DNA of 64,000 nucleotides, from contig NZ_JADMJO010000005.1 of the NCBI RefSeq assembly GCF_018780385.1, positions 1 to 64,000 on the forward strand, read 5' to 3'. The stretch is from Hydrogenophaga sp. (GTDB taxonomy: Bacteria; Pseudomonadota; Gammaproteobacteria; Burkholderiales; Burkholderiaceae_C). A program made the position numbers and the translations under genes. Below are positions 25,713-33,547 of this stretch, piece after piece. Under the pieces are notes generated by a model that saw only the letters and a list, made by a program, of their open reading frames with translations, searched no databases and was not told the origin of the DNA. The stretch's first letter is position 1, and each line of letters opens with the position of its first letter.

Positions 25713-27983
25713 TCACGTCTCCAGGATGGAGCGCAAGGCGAGCGCGTCGATGGGTTTGTGCAGGATGGGGAAGCCGAGTTCGGAGGCTTCCTGTATGCGC
25801 TGGGGGGAGGTGTCGCCGGTGAGGATGTAGGTGGGGATGGAGCGCGGGAGGCATGCGTGCACGGCGCGGATGGCGTCCACGGCGGTGACGTTGCCGCCCA
25901 GGCGGTAGTCGGAGATGAGCAGATCGATGTCGGGGGCGTGGGAGATGGCCATGACGACGGCCTCGTCGGGGGAGGTGGCGCAGAAGACGCGGTGGCCCCA
26001 GACGCCGAGCACGCTGCGCATGGCGGCAAGCACCTGCTCGTCATCGTCGATGACGAGCACGCCCATGCGGGAGGCGGACTGGGAGTAGGAGGGTTCCTGC
26101 ACGGGGGGCTCGGTGTTCTCGGGCGGCTCGCAGCGAGGCACACGGATGCTGAACATGGAGCCGCGCCCCGGGGTGGAGCGCAGGTCCAGCGGGGCGTGCA
26201 GCAAGAGGGCGGAGCGCTTGACGATGGACAGGCCCAGACCCAGGCCGTGGGACTCGTGGCGCGCGGCGGTGCTCTGACCGATCTGGAAGAACTCGCCGAA
26301 GATGGCCTCGCGCTGTTCGGGGGGAATGCCGATGCCACTGTCCCAGACCTGGAACTCGACCTCGGGGCCGCGCAGGCGGCAGCCGATGAGCACGCGCCCG
26401 CGGGAGGTGTAGCGCACGGCGTTGGAGACCAGGTTGACCAGGATGCGGCGCAGCACGGTGGGGTCGGTGTCGACCCACAGGCGCGAGCTGCAGACGTGCA
26501 GCTGCAGGCCTTTCTCGGTGGCGAGTTGGTGGAAGTCCTGATCGAGGTCTTCGAGCAGGCGCTGTGCGCTGGTGGGGGCGCGCTCGACCTGCACGGCGTT
26601 GGCGTCCAGGCGGGAGACGTCCAGCAGCATGTTCAGGAGTTGGCCCAGGCCGTCCAGGGAGGCCTGCATGCGCCGGCAGATCTCGGCCAGGTCGGCGGTG
26701 CGCACGCTCCTGGCCTGGGACATGGAGCGCAGGGCGGTGAGAAAGAGGCTGAGGGCGTGGATGGGTTGGCGCAGGTCGTGGCTGGCGGCGGCCAGGAAGA
26801 CGGACTTGGCACGGTCGGCGGCCTCGGCCTTGTCTTTCTCCGAGCGCAGGCCTTCGATGAGTTCGTGGATGCGGGCCTGGGCCTCGCGGCGGTCGCGGAT
26901 GTCGCGCACCACGGCCATGCGCAGGCGCTCGCCGTTGCGCATCATCGAGCGCCCGATGATCTCCACCGGAATGCGCTCGCCGTGCACGTTGAAGACTTCG
27001 CTCTCGTAGGAGGCATCGGCTCCGGAGGCAATGACGGAGGCTGCGCGGGCTCGGTACTCCGGCGGCACCAGCTCCAGCACAGACCTGCCCAGCAGCTTTT
27101 TCCCGGGCGCTTCCAGCAACTGGCTGGCTGATGGGTTCGCATCGGTGATCAGGGTGTTGACATGAAAGATCACGCCCTCGGCACTGGCATCCATGAACTT
27201 GGCCAGCCGGTCTTCGGATTCGCGCAGCGCCAGCTCGGCCAGGCGGCGCTGCGTGATGTCCTGGTTCATGGCCACCGCGCCCAGGTAGTTCCCTTGTGCA
27301 TCCACCAGCGGCACCAGGGTCACCAGCACCCATTGCACCCGCGAACCGTGGACAAACGAGCGTTCGTAGGTGACGCTCTTGCGTTCATGGAAGGCTTGTG
27401 TTCTGAAGGGCACGGCTTCGATGTTGGAACTGCCCAGCACTTGCTCGACCGTGCGGCCCAGGATGGAGTTTTCGTCCAGACCATACTGGTGCGCATAGTG
27501 CCTGTTGGCGTACTCGCAGCGCAGCGGGTAGCTGTAGTGCGACACCATGATGGGCATCGCGTTGCAGAAGTGCCGGAGGAACGCGCTCTTGGAACAGGCT
27601 TCTGACCGGGCTTCTTGGCTGGCGGAGACGTCGACCCACACGCAGAGGTAGTGATCGGTGTCTGCCAGCCACTTGGCCGAGCAGGAGAAGTGCTGTGCAT
27701 GGGCATCGGCCTGGAGCGGTTTCTTCCACTCCAGATCCAGCTGGAAATCGGCGCGGCAGCTCAGCCGATCGTGCAGCGCTCGATTTGATTCGGGTGTGAG
27801 CGAGGCAATGCAGTCGCCATCCGGATGCGATGCCTCGTGCAGTGAGGTGAGCGCCCGGCTGGCGTAGAGCGGCTGCGCTTCTGCGGTGACCACAAGAATC
27901 AGCCCCGGCAGGTGTTGCCACCACGGCTGCGCCGTTTCGGGCGCCGTTTCGGGCGCCGGGACTGAGCGGGGCGTGTGTTCCAT
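25713..27983 (-). CDS. Hybrid sensor histidine kinase with C-terminal receiver (copy B)
   Basis: A 756-residue cytoplasmic hybrid kinase. Two or three PAS units fill residues about 20-375 (DENSILGRTVEQVLGSSN; RESEDRLAKFMDASAEGVIF; RAASVIASGADASYESEVF), followed by HisKA with H402 (AAASHDLRQPIHAL), HATPase_c (LVSNAVRYTSRG, WDSGIGIPPEQ, HGLGLGLSIVK) and a receiver with phosphoacceptor D692 (LLISDYRLGG) and K at HKP. From residue about 297 to the penultimate residues it is identical in protein sequence to the neighbouring copy A, while the N-terminal sensor half is clearly different. It starts 6 bp after copy A, so both are probably one transcript. Confidence 0.9.
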   Translation of the reverse strand: MEHTPRSVPAPETAPETAQPWWQHLPGLILVVTAEAQPLYASRALTSLHEASHPDGDCIASLTPESNRALHDRLSCRADFQLDLEWKKPLQADAHAQHFSCSAKWLADTDHYLCVWVDVSASQEARSEACSKSAFLRHFCNAMPIMVSHYSYPLRCEYANRHYAHQYGLDENSILGRTVEQVLGSSNIEAVPFRTQAFHERKSVTYERSFVHGSRVQWVLVTLVPLVDAQGNYLGAVAMNQDITQRRLAELALRESEDRLAKFMDASAEGVIFHVNTLITDANPSASQLLEAPGKKLLGRSVLELVPPEYRARAASVIASGADASYESEVFNVHGERIPVEIIGRSMMRNGERLRMAVVRDIRDRREAQARIHELIEGLRSEKDKAEAADRAKSVFLAAASHDLRQPIHALSLFLTALRSMSQARSVRTADLAEICRRMQASLDGLGQLLNMLLDVSRLDANAVQVERAPTSAQRLLEDLDQDFHQLATEKGLQLHVCSSRLWVDTDPTVLRRILVNLVSNAVRYTSRGRVLIGCRLRGPEVEFQVWDSGIGIPPEQREAIFGEFFQIGQSTAARHESHGLGLGLSIVKRSALLLHAPLDLRSTPGRGSMFSIRVPRCEPPENTEPPVQEPSYSQSASRMGVLVIDDDEQVLAAMRSVLGVWGHRVFCATSPDEAVVMAISHAPDIDLLISDYRLGGNVTAVDAIRAVHACLPRSIPTYILTGDTSPQRIQEASELGFPILHKPIDALALRSILET
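25721..27096. repeat. 1,376-bp near-perfect direct repeat, copy 1 of 2
   Basis: This matches 27998-29373 base for base at a constant offset of 2,277, without indels. The only difference I found is at 25736 (A) versus 28013 (G), a silent Leu change. The repeat covers the last PAS, kinase core and receiver of the two hybrid kinases. The edges are abrupt: just outside them the proteins differ strongly. Confidence 0.93.
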
Positions 27984-27989
27984 GCGAAC

Positions 27990-30245
27990 CTATTCGCCCA
28001 GGATGGAGCGCAGGGCGAGCGCGTCGATGGGTTTGTGCAGGATGGGGAAGCCGAGTTCGGAGGCTTCCTGTATGCGCTGGGGGGAGGTGTCGCCGGTGAG
28101 GATGTAGGTGGGGATGGAGCGCGGGAGGCATGCGTGCACGGCGCGGATGGCGTCCACGGCGGTGACGTTGCCGCCCAGGCGGTAGTCGGAGATGAGCAGA
28201 TCGATGTCGGGGGCGTGGGAGATGGCCATGACGACGGCCTCGTCGGGGGAGGTGGCGCAGAAGACGCGGTGGCCCCAGACGCCGAGCACGCTGCGCATGG
28301 CGGCAAGCACCTGCTCGTCATCGTCGATGACGAGCACGCCCATGCGGGAGGCGGACTGGGAGTAGGAGGGTTCCTGCACGGGGGGCTCGGTGTTCTCGGG
28401 CGGCTCGCAGCGAGGCACACGGATGCTGAACATGGAGCCGCGCCCCGGGGTGGAGCGCAGGTCCAGCGGGGCGTGCAGCAAGAGGGCGGAGCGCTTGACG
28501 ATGGACAGGCCCAGACCCAGGCCGTGGGACTCGTGGCGCGCGGCGGTGCTCTGACCGATCTGGAAGAACTCGCCGAAGATGGCCTCGCGCTGTTCGGGGG
28601 GAATGCCGATGCCACTGTCCCAGACCTGGAACTCGACCTCGGGGCCGCGCAGGCGGCAGCCGATGAGCACGCGCCCGCGGGAGGTGTAGCGCACGGCGTT
28701 GGAGACCAGGTTGACCAGGATGCGGCGCAGCACGGTGGGGTCGGTGTCGACCCACAGGCGCGAGCTGCAGACGTGCAGCTGCAGGCCTTTCTCGGTGGCG
28801 AGTTGGTGGAAGTCCTGATCGAGGTCTTCGAGCAGGCGCTGTGCGCTGGTGGGGGCGCGCTCGACCTGCACGGCGTTGGCGTCCAGGCGGGAGACGTCCA
28901 GCAGCATGTTCAGGAGTTGGCCCAGGCCGTCCAGGGAGGCCTGCATGCGCCGGCAGATCTCGGCCAGGTCGGCGGTGCGCACGCTCCTGGCCTGGGACAT
29001 GGAGCGCAGGGCGGTGAGAAAGAGGCTGAGGGCGTGGATGGGTTGGCGCAGGTCGTGGCTGGCGGCGGCCAGGAAGACGGACTTGGCACGGTCGGCGGCC
29101 TCGGCCTTGTCTTTCTCCGAGCGCAGGCCTTCGATGAGTTCGTGGATGCGGGCCTGGGCCTCGCGGCGGTCGCGGATGTCGCGCACCACGGCCATGCGCA
29201 GGCGCTCGCCGTTGCGCATCATCGAGCGCCCGATGATCTCCACCGGAATGCGCTCGCCGTGCACGTTGAAGACTTCGCTCTCGTAGGAGGCATCGGCTCC
29301 GGAGGCAATGACGGAGGCTGCGCGGGCTCGGTACTCCGGCGGCACCAGCTCCAGCACAGACCTGCCCAGCAGCATGTGCAATGGTGTTTCAAACAGACGG
29401 CTGGCGGCGGGGTTCGCATCGGTCATCAGACCATCGCGGTGGAAGACCACGCCCTCTTCGCTGGCATTCATGAAGCGGGACAACCGGTCTTCGGATTCGC
29501 GCAGGGATAGCTCCGTTTTGTGTCTCTCGGTGATGTTGGAAATCAGGTAGAAGAAGCCACCGTCTGCGCCTGTGGCTTGCAGATGCCGTGCTGCGGTGAC
29601 GGTGACCTCAAGCCTCAATGTTTCGCCCGTCGCCGAGTTGATTTCACAGGGAAACGTTACCGCCACCTGCTCCTTGAGCGCGCGACGCAGAAAGGGCACC
29701 ACCACAGCCCGCAGACTCTCGCCAATGAGATCGAGCGCCGGCACTCCGATGATCGACTGCTCGTCAAACCCGAACAACTCGGCGAACCGTTGATTGGCGA
29801 ACTCGCACTGGTTCAGCGGACGTGGGCCAAAGTGAGCGACCATCACCGGCAAGTGCTTGAAGATCAAGCGGATGCGCTCGACGAGCGTCTGCGCCTTTAC
29901 GCGATCGAGTTCCACGCCCGTCGTGTCTGCAAAGTAGCACGTGTGGTGACCGACCTCCGGCATCCAGTAACCCTTGCACGTCAACCACATGGCAGGCATC
30001 AACACATCTGCACTGGACGCTTCGATCAGATGCAGTGTGGTTTGAAAGTCCTCCTGGCGATGGAGGTCCGAGATCAATTCAAGGCGACACGACTCGGACA
30101 ACAAGTCCGTCCAGTCTGTGGTGCACCCTCTGGATGCATGCAGCGCCTTGAAGGCCGGTGATGCTTCCAGCAGCACGGCCTCGGGCCCCAGGGCCGCCCC
30201 AAGACCAGGGAGGAGTTCCCACGGAATCAAGGAGGGATTTCGCAT
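27990..30245 (-). CDS. Hybrid sensor histidine kinase with C-terminal receiver (copy A)
   Basis: A 751-residue paralogue of the kinase at 25713. PAS units lie at about 110-240 (CEFANQRFAELFGFDEQSIIG) and 245-370, then HisKA H397, HATPase_c and receiver D687. The sensor half (1-293) shares layout but only moderate identity with copy B; beyond that the two are identical except the last two residues (GE versus ET). ATG 30245 is preferred because WELLPGLGAAL then aligns with the start of copy B; an ATG at 30317 in the same frame would add 24 residues. The cognate regulator may be the NarL-type protein at 32187 (inference). Confidence 0.88.
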   Translation of the reverse strand: MRNPSLIPWELLPGLGAALGPEAVLLEASPAFKALHASRGCTTDWTDLLSESCRLELISDLHRQEDFQTTLHLIEASSADVLMPAMWLTCKGYWMPEVGHHTCYFADTTGVELDRVKAQTLVERIRLIFKHLPVMVAHFGPRPLNQCEFANQRFAELFGFDEQSIIGVPALDLIGESLRAVVVPFLRRALKEQVAVTFPCEINSATGETLRLEVTVTAARHLQATGADGGFFYLISNITERHKTELSLRESEDRLSRFMNASEEGVVFHRDGLMTDANPAASRLFETPLHMLLGRSVLELVPPEYRARAASVIASGADASYESEVFNVHGERIPVEIIGRSMMRNGERLRMAVVRDIRDRREAQARIHELIEGLRSEKDKAEAADRAKSVFLAAASHDLRQPIHALSLFLTALRSMSQARSVRTADLAEICRRMQASLDGLGQLLNMLLDVSRLDANAVQVERAPTSAQRLLEDLDQDFHQLATEKGLQLHVCSSRLWVDTDPTVLRRILVNLVSNAVRYTSRGRVLIGCRLRGPEVEFQVWDSGIGIPPEQREAIFGEFFQIGQSTAARHESHGLGLGLSIVKRSALLLHAPLDLRSTPGRGSMFSIRVPRCEPPENTEPPVQEPSYSQSASRMGVLVIDDDEQVLAAMRSVLGVWGHRVFCATSPDEAVVMAISHAPDIDLLISDYRLGGNVTAVDAIRAVHACLPRSIPTYILTGDTSPQRIQEASELGFPILHKPIDALALRSILGE
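27998..29373. repeat. 1,376-bp near-perfect direct repeat, copy 2 of 2
   Basis: Partner of 25721-27096 (offset 2,277, one mismatch found). It ends at AGCAGC in both copies; beyond this the sequences read CTTTTTCCC versus ATGTGCAAT and the encoded proteins diverge. Confidence 0.93.
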
Positions 30246-30463
30246 GGGCTTCGGACGTGTCCTTGGGTGGCTGGGGGGCGGTGGTTCATCGTAGCCTTTG
30301 GATCGAAATAAATCCATCGGACAGACGCGCGCTTCAACCAGGATGTTGCGTCTGTGAAGTCCGGAACAACCGGGCCTGGAAAATACTGCGTGTGCATTAT
30401 TGAGGCCCCCATTGCCTGCCAAGAGACTCGAAGCTCACTCCACCCATCCTGAAAGAGTCGAGC

Positions 30464-31480
30464 ATGACAGAGAGCTTTGCAGTTCACTTGCAGCCAGCTG
30501 CCGAGGCCGGTCAGCCTGATCATCACGCTCATGCCTGTGCGCATGCCGCAGTTGCAACGGGCGGTCCCGGTCAAACCCACAAGCCATTGACATTGGCAGC
30601 GGTGCTGCGTCATGTCCTGTTGCTGGACAGATCCGCGATGGTTTTTTCCGCGGTGCGTGATCTTGCCCCTGCCGAGGAACCCGCCTTGCGCCGCGTGAAC
30701 CGTATTCTCGACACGGTGCTTGAGACGAGTCTGCAACTCGATACCGCGCGCCAGCAGCTTCAGAACGCCATTTCCACCCAGCGTGAGCTGGAAATCGTGT
30801 TGGAGATGCTGGCGGCTCGGGTTGAGGCGGGCCAAGCCAATCAGATGGATCACCGCAAGGTCACCGCCCGCCTGGCTTCTTCGCGCGAGGCGGTGACGCA
30901 GGCTGTGGGTGAGTGGAACCGCGTCGGTCGCCGCTTCACCCAACTCACCCGGTTGCTGCCGGCCCAGCTGGAAACCGGCTTGGAGACCTTGGGGCCCGTG
31001 CTGACAGATGAAATGGATCGCCTTGCACTCGCTTGCCTGTCCACCCACGCCGATGTGCAGTTCAGTTTGAGCCAACGAGCGCAGGCATGGGCCGCGCGGC
31101 GAACGGATCCTGCGTGTGAAGGTGGTTGTGGGCCGGAGGATTTTGGTGCGTGGTTGTCGAACCTGGAGAGCACCCGAGCGCAAGCGGCGGCCGATTTTTC
31201 GAGTGCCCGAGAGTCTTATTTGCAGGCGGTTCTGAATTTCGACCGGGAGCATGCGTGCCTGGTCAGGGCGCGCTCCTTGCGGCGCACCGCCGACACGGGT
31301 TTTCGCTTGAATACGCGTAGCGCTCCCGACTTCGCAGATGCCGTTCTGGAAGAGAGCCGACGCAACCATGCGGTGCTCATGTGCCAGTCGCAGCGGCAGG
31401 CCACCGGGTACCACCTGTATGCACTCGCGGGTCTGCTGCCCAGGCAGTTCGGATTGATCGATCCAGCAGCGGGGTACTGA
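30464..31480 (+). CDS. TolC-like coiled-coil protein lacking a signal peptide
   Basis: 338 residues. Two long helical stretches resemble outer-membrane efflux (TolC/OEP) repeats: LEMLAARVEAGQANQMDHRKVTARLA with SREAVTQAVGEW (about 105-155), and YLQAVLNFDREHACLVRAR with GFRLNTRSAPDFADAVLEE and GYHLYALAGLLP (about 245-330). However, there is no signal peptide (the N-terminus is MTESFAVHLQPAAEAGQPDHHAHAC), the protein is about 100 residues shorter than usual, and the barrel-strand segments are not evident. It could be a decayed or repurposed outer-membrane factor. Divergent from the kinase pair and ended by a strong terminator. Confidence 0.5.
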   Translation: MTESFAVHLQPAAEAGQPDHHAHACAHAAVATGGPGQTHKPLTLAAVLRHVLLLDRSAMVFSAVRDLAPAEEPALRRVNRILDTVLETSLQLDTARQQLQNAISTQRELEIVLEMLAARVEAGQANQMDHRKVTARLASSREAVTQAVGEWNRVGRRFTQLTRLLPAQLETGLETLGPVLTDEMDRLALACLSTHADVQFSLSQRAQAWAARRTDPACEGGCGPEDFGAWLSNLESTRAQAAADFSSARESYLQAVLNFDREHACLVRARSLRRTADTGFRLNTRSAPDFADAVLEESRRNHAVLMCQSQRQATGYHLYALAGLLPRQFGLIDPAAGY

Positions 31481-31507
31481 TCCCCTCGGCGTACTTGTCA
31501 AGAAAGG

Positions 31508-31553
31508 TCAAAAAAAGAGGGCCTTGCTGCGCCGCAGCAAGGCCCTCTTTTTG
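31508..31553. terminator. Strong bidirectional intrinsic terminator
   Basis: AGAGGGCCTTGCTGC and its complement GCAGCAAGGCCCTCT flank a GCC loop, with A-runs on the left and T-runs on the right. It lies between the converging TolC-like gene and the unknown gene at 31573 and should stop transcription from both. Confidence 0.93.
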
Positions 31554-31572
31554 TTCCGTATGCGCAAACTGC

Positions 31573-31986
31573 TCAGTGCATCATGACGAGTGGCGTGTTC
31601 ACGTCGGCGGGTGACCTGAACCAAAGACCGGCGAAGGCGCTGTAGCGCAACATCGAGCTCTGCCGCACGCGCCGATCGATCTTCTTTTCGATCACCGGCA
31701 TCTTGCCGAGCATGTCCACGACGCTGGCATCCCATCGCACCACCTTGACGAACGCCGCATAAATCTCCAGACCTGCGGGGTTCAGACCGACCGAGCGCAC
31801 CATGATGCGGATCTGGTCGGGACCCAATCCCAGCATCTGGAAGCAGTCCTTGATCATGTCCTGGTAGTCGTCCGAGATCGAGGTGGGCGTGATTTCGGAG
31901 TCGATGTCATCGGCTACCGGTAGCTTCACCTCATTCTTCAGGCCCAGGTGTTTGATGACCCCTTGCGTCAGTGCATGAATCCCCAT
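31573..31986 (-). CDS. Conserved-looking small protein of unknown function
   Basis: 137 residues, soluble, not recognised. It begins MGIHALTQGVIKHLGLKNEVK, has an acidic linker (VADDIDSEITPTS) and a helical core with DCFQMLGLGPDQIRIMVRSVGLNPAGLEIYAAF and a basic KKIDRRVRQSS segment. There are no Cys pairs or catalytic motifs I recognise. ATG 31986 is chosen because GCGAGGCAC lies just upstream, whereas the frame continues for 30 codons of poor sequence. It lies downstream of the NarL-type regulator on the same strand and next to the kinase island, so a signalling accessory role is possible but unproven. Confidence 0.6.
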   Translation of the reverse strand: MGIHALTQGVIKHLGLKNEVKLPVADDIDSEITPTSISDDYQDMIKDCFQMLGLGPDQIRIMVRSVGLNPAGLEIYAAFVKVVRWDASVVDMLGKMPVIEKKIDRRVRQSSMLRYSAFAGLWFRSPADVNTPLVMMH

Positions 31987-32186
31987 GATGTGCCTCGCTT
32001 GTCTGGTGTTGGTTTGGTGTCCGAAGATGCGTTCACCATGGGATGAAGTATCTGCTCCGGATACCCCCACCCCCAATAATGCATGAGCACTATTTTGTGA
32101 AAAATGGGTCGATTTCCCCCTTGGGGTGCAAGACTTCCGCCTTCGTCGAGAACGGCGGTGGGTACGGGGGTGTGTACGCTGCGAAT

Positions 32187-32855
32187 TCAGAGGTTGCTGT
32201 CGAGGTCGGGCGCTTCGGCCAGTCCTGATTGCATGGCGTAGGCCGCGATCTCCGCACCGTTGTGCAGGCCCAGCTTGAGCATCACGTTCTGTCGGTGCTT
32301 GCGTGCGGTCAGCACGCTGATGTGCAAAGCGTCGGCGATCTCCTGGTTGCTGCCGCCCTTGGCGATCATGCGAACGATCTGTTGTTCTCGTTGCGTCAAT
32401 GCCTGCGAGAGTCCAAATCCGGCGGGGCGCCCGTTGGTGGAGTTGTCCAGCCCCTTCGACACTTGCTGGCTGACATATTGGCGGCCCGCGAGCACGGCCT
32501 GGATCGCGTCGAGCAACTCCGACCCTTGCTCGTGCTTGAGAACAAAACCATCGGCGCCCGCCGCAAACGCATTGGCCACCGAGCCCGGGTAGACGTTGCC
32601 GGTGACGATCAACACCTTGGTCTTGGGCGCCACCTTCTTCACCTTGCGAGCCACCTCGATGCCTGAACTGTCGCTCAGCGCGAGATCCAGCAGGAGCAGG
32701 TCGGGCTTGTGGAAGGCCACCAGCATCTCGACGTCGCTGCCCAGCGCGGTTTCGGCCACCAGTTCGAATCCCCCCGTGGCTGTCAACAGCATGTTGATGC
32801 CTTGGCGGACCAGCGCATGATCTTCTGCAACAACAACTTTGACCATAGGTGGCAT
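32187..32855 (-). CDS. NarL/LuxR-type response regulator
   Basis: A 222-residue two-domain regulator. Receiver: acidic pair E11-D12 (AEDHALVRQG), phosphoacceptor D57 (LLLLDLALSD), T at VTGN and K at LKHE. Output: LuxR HTH at about 150-205 (LTQREQQIVRMIAKGGSNQEIADALHIS in part, then TARKHRQNVMLKLGL). It should bind DNA as a dimer when phosphorylated. No kinase overlaps it, and the two hybrid kinases 2 kb away are the nearest candidates. The 200-bp gap after it is unusually AT-richer but shows no gene. Confidence 0.9.
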   Translation of the reverse strand: MPPMVKVVVAEDHALVRQGINMLLTATGGFELVAETALGSDVEMLVAFHKPDLLLLDLALSDSSGIEVARKVKKVAPKTKVLIVTGNVYPGSVANAFAAGADGFVLKHEQGSELLDAIQAVLAGRQYVSQQVSKGLDNSTNGRPAGFGLSQALTQREQQIVRMIAKGGSNQEIADALHISVLTARKHRQNVMLKLGLHNGAEIAAYAMQSGLAEAPDLDSNL

Positions 32856-32910
32856 CAGTTAGAGGAAGAAAACACCGCGCCGTGTACCCACAGCGCGGGC
32901 CTGGTCTGCG

Positions 32911-33405
32911 TCAGAAAGGAATGTCGTCGTCCATGTCGTCGAAGCCGCTGGACTGGCGTGCCGGTGCGGCAGCAGGGGCTTGGCGTGCGGCAGGCGCCGG
33001 CGCGCGGGGCGCGGCGGCCGGACGGGAGTAGCCACCACCGCTGCCGCCGTCCTCGGACCCGCCCATGCCTTCTCGGCCGCCGAGCAGTTGCAGTTCGGTG
33101 GCGACGATGTCGACCGTGTTTTTCTCGACACCCGCCTGGTCGGTGTACTTGCCGTACTTCAGCCGGCCTTCCACGTAGATCGGGCGGCCCTTCTTGACGT
33201 ATTCACCGGCGATCTCGGCCAGACGGTCGTAGAAGGTGACGCGGTGCCACTGGGTGTCCTCGATCATCTCGCCGCTGTTCTTGTCCTTGCGGCGGCTGGA
33301 GGTGGCGACGCTCACGTTGGCCACGGCCTGACCTGAGGGCAGGTAGCGGATTTCGGGATCGCGTCCGCAGTTGCCGACGAGGATGACTTTGTTGACGGAT
33401 GCCAT
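32911..33405 (-). CDS. ssb: Single-stranded DNA-binding protein
   Basis: 164 residues. The OB-fold covers 1-110, opening MASVNKVILVGNCGRDPEIRY with conserved aromatic contacts in TQWHRVTFYDRLAEIAGEYV and GRLKYGKY. A Gly/Pro/Ala-rich linker follows, then the acidic tip DDMDDDIPF that recruits replication and repair partners. AGGACA lies just before the ATG. In many betaproteobacteria ssb sits beside an MFS gene and uvrA, as here, although a CLC gene now separates them. Confidence 0.97.
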   Translation of the reverse strand: MASVNKVILVGNCGRDPEIRYLPSGQAVANVSVATSSRRKDKNSGEMIEDTQWHRVTFYDRLAEIAGEYVKKGRPIYVEGRLKYGKYTDQAGVEKNTVDIVATELQLLGGREGMGGSEDGGSGGGYSRPAAAPRAPAPAARQAPAAAPARQSSGFDDMDDDIPF

Positions 33406-33426
33406 GGTGATGTCCTGTAGAGAGAG

Positions 33427-33450
33427 GGGCCGGCCCGCGCGGGCCGGCCC
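33427..33450. promoter_or_regulatory. Perfect 24-bp GC palindrome in the ssb-clc gap
   Basis: A run made only of G and C, symmetric about 33438/33439, built from GGGCCGGCCC on each side of a CGCG centre. It sits 22 bases upstream of the ssb start codon. T-rich sequence precedes rather than follows it on the ssb strand, so it is not an ssb-direction terminator. If transcribed it would form a very stable leader hairpin. Confidence 0.6.
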
Positions 33451-33547
33451 GAAAAACGGTCAGTCATTGTGCCGCAACTGATCGCGGGCAGGCTGGTCGT
33501 GTTCACTGGAATGGGCGGCAATACCCCAGGGCCTACACTGCGGACCC

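Noticed and set aside
23597..26338. A very long minus-strand open frame opposite the MFS-acyltransferase gene
   Set aside because: Its translation is Arg/His/Gln-rich with no domain, while the plus strand encodes a complete transporter-acyltransferase. Such antisense frames are expected in DNA this GC-rich.
25721..29373. The duplicated kinase block as a simple assembly error
   Set aside because: The flanking sequences of the two copies differ and each completes a sensible gene with its own stop. One base differs between the copies. Long reads would still be worthwhile.
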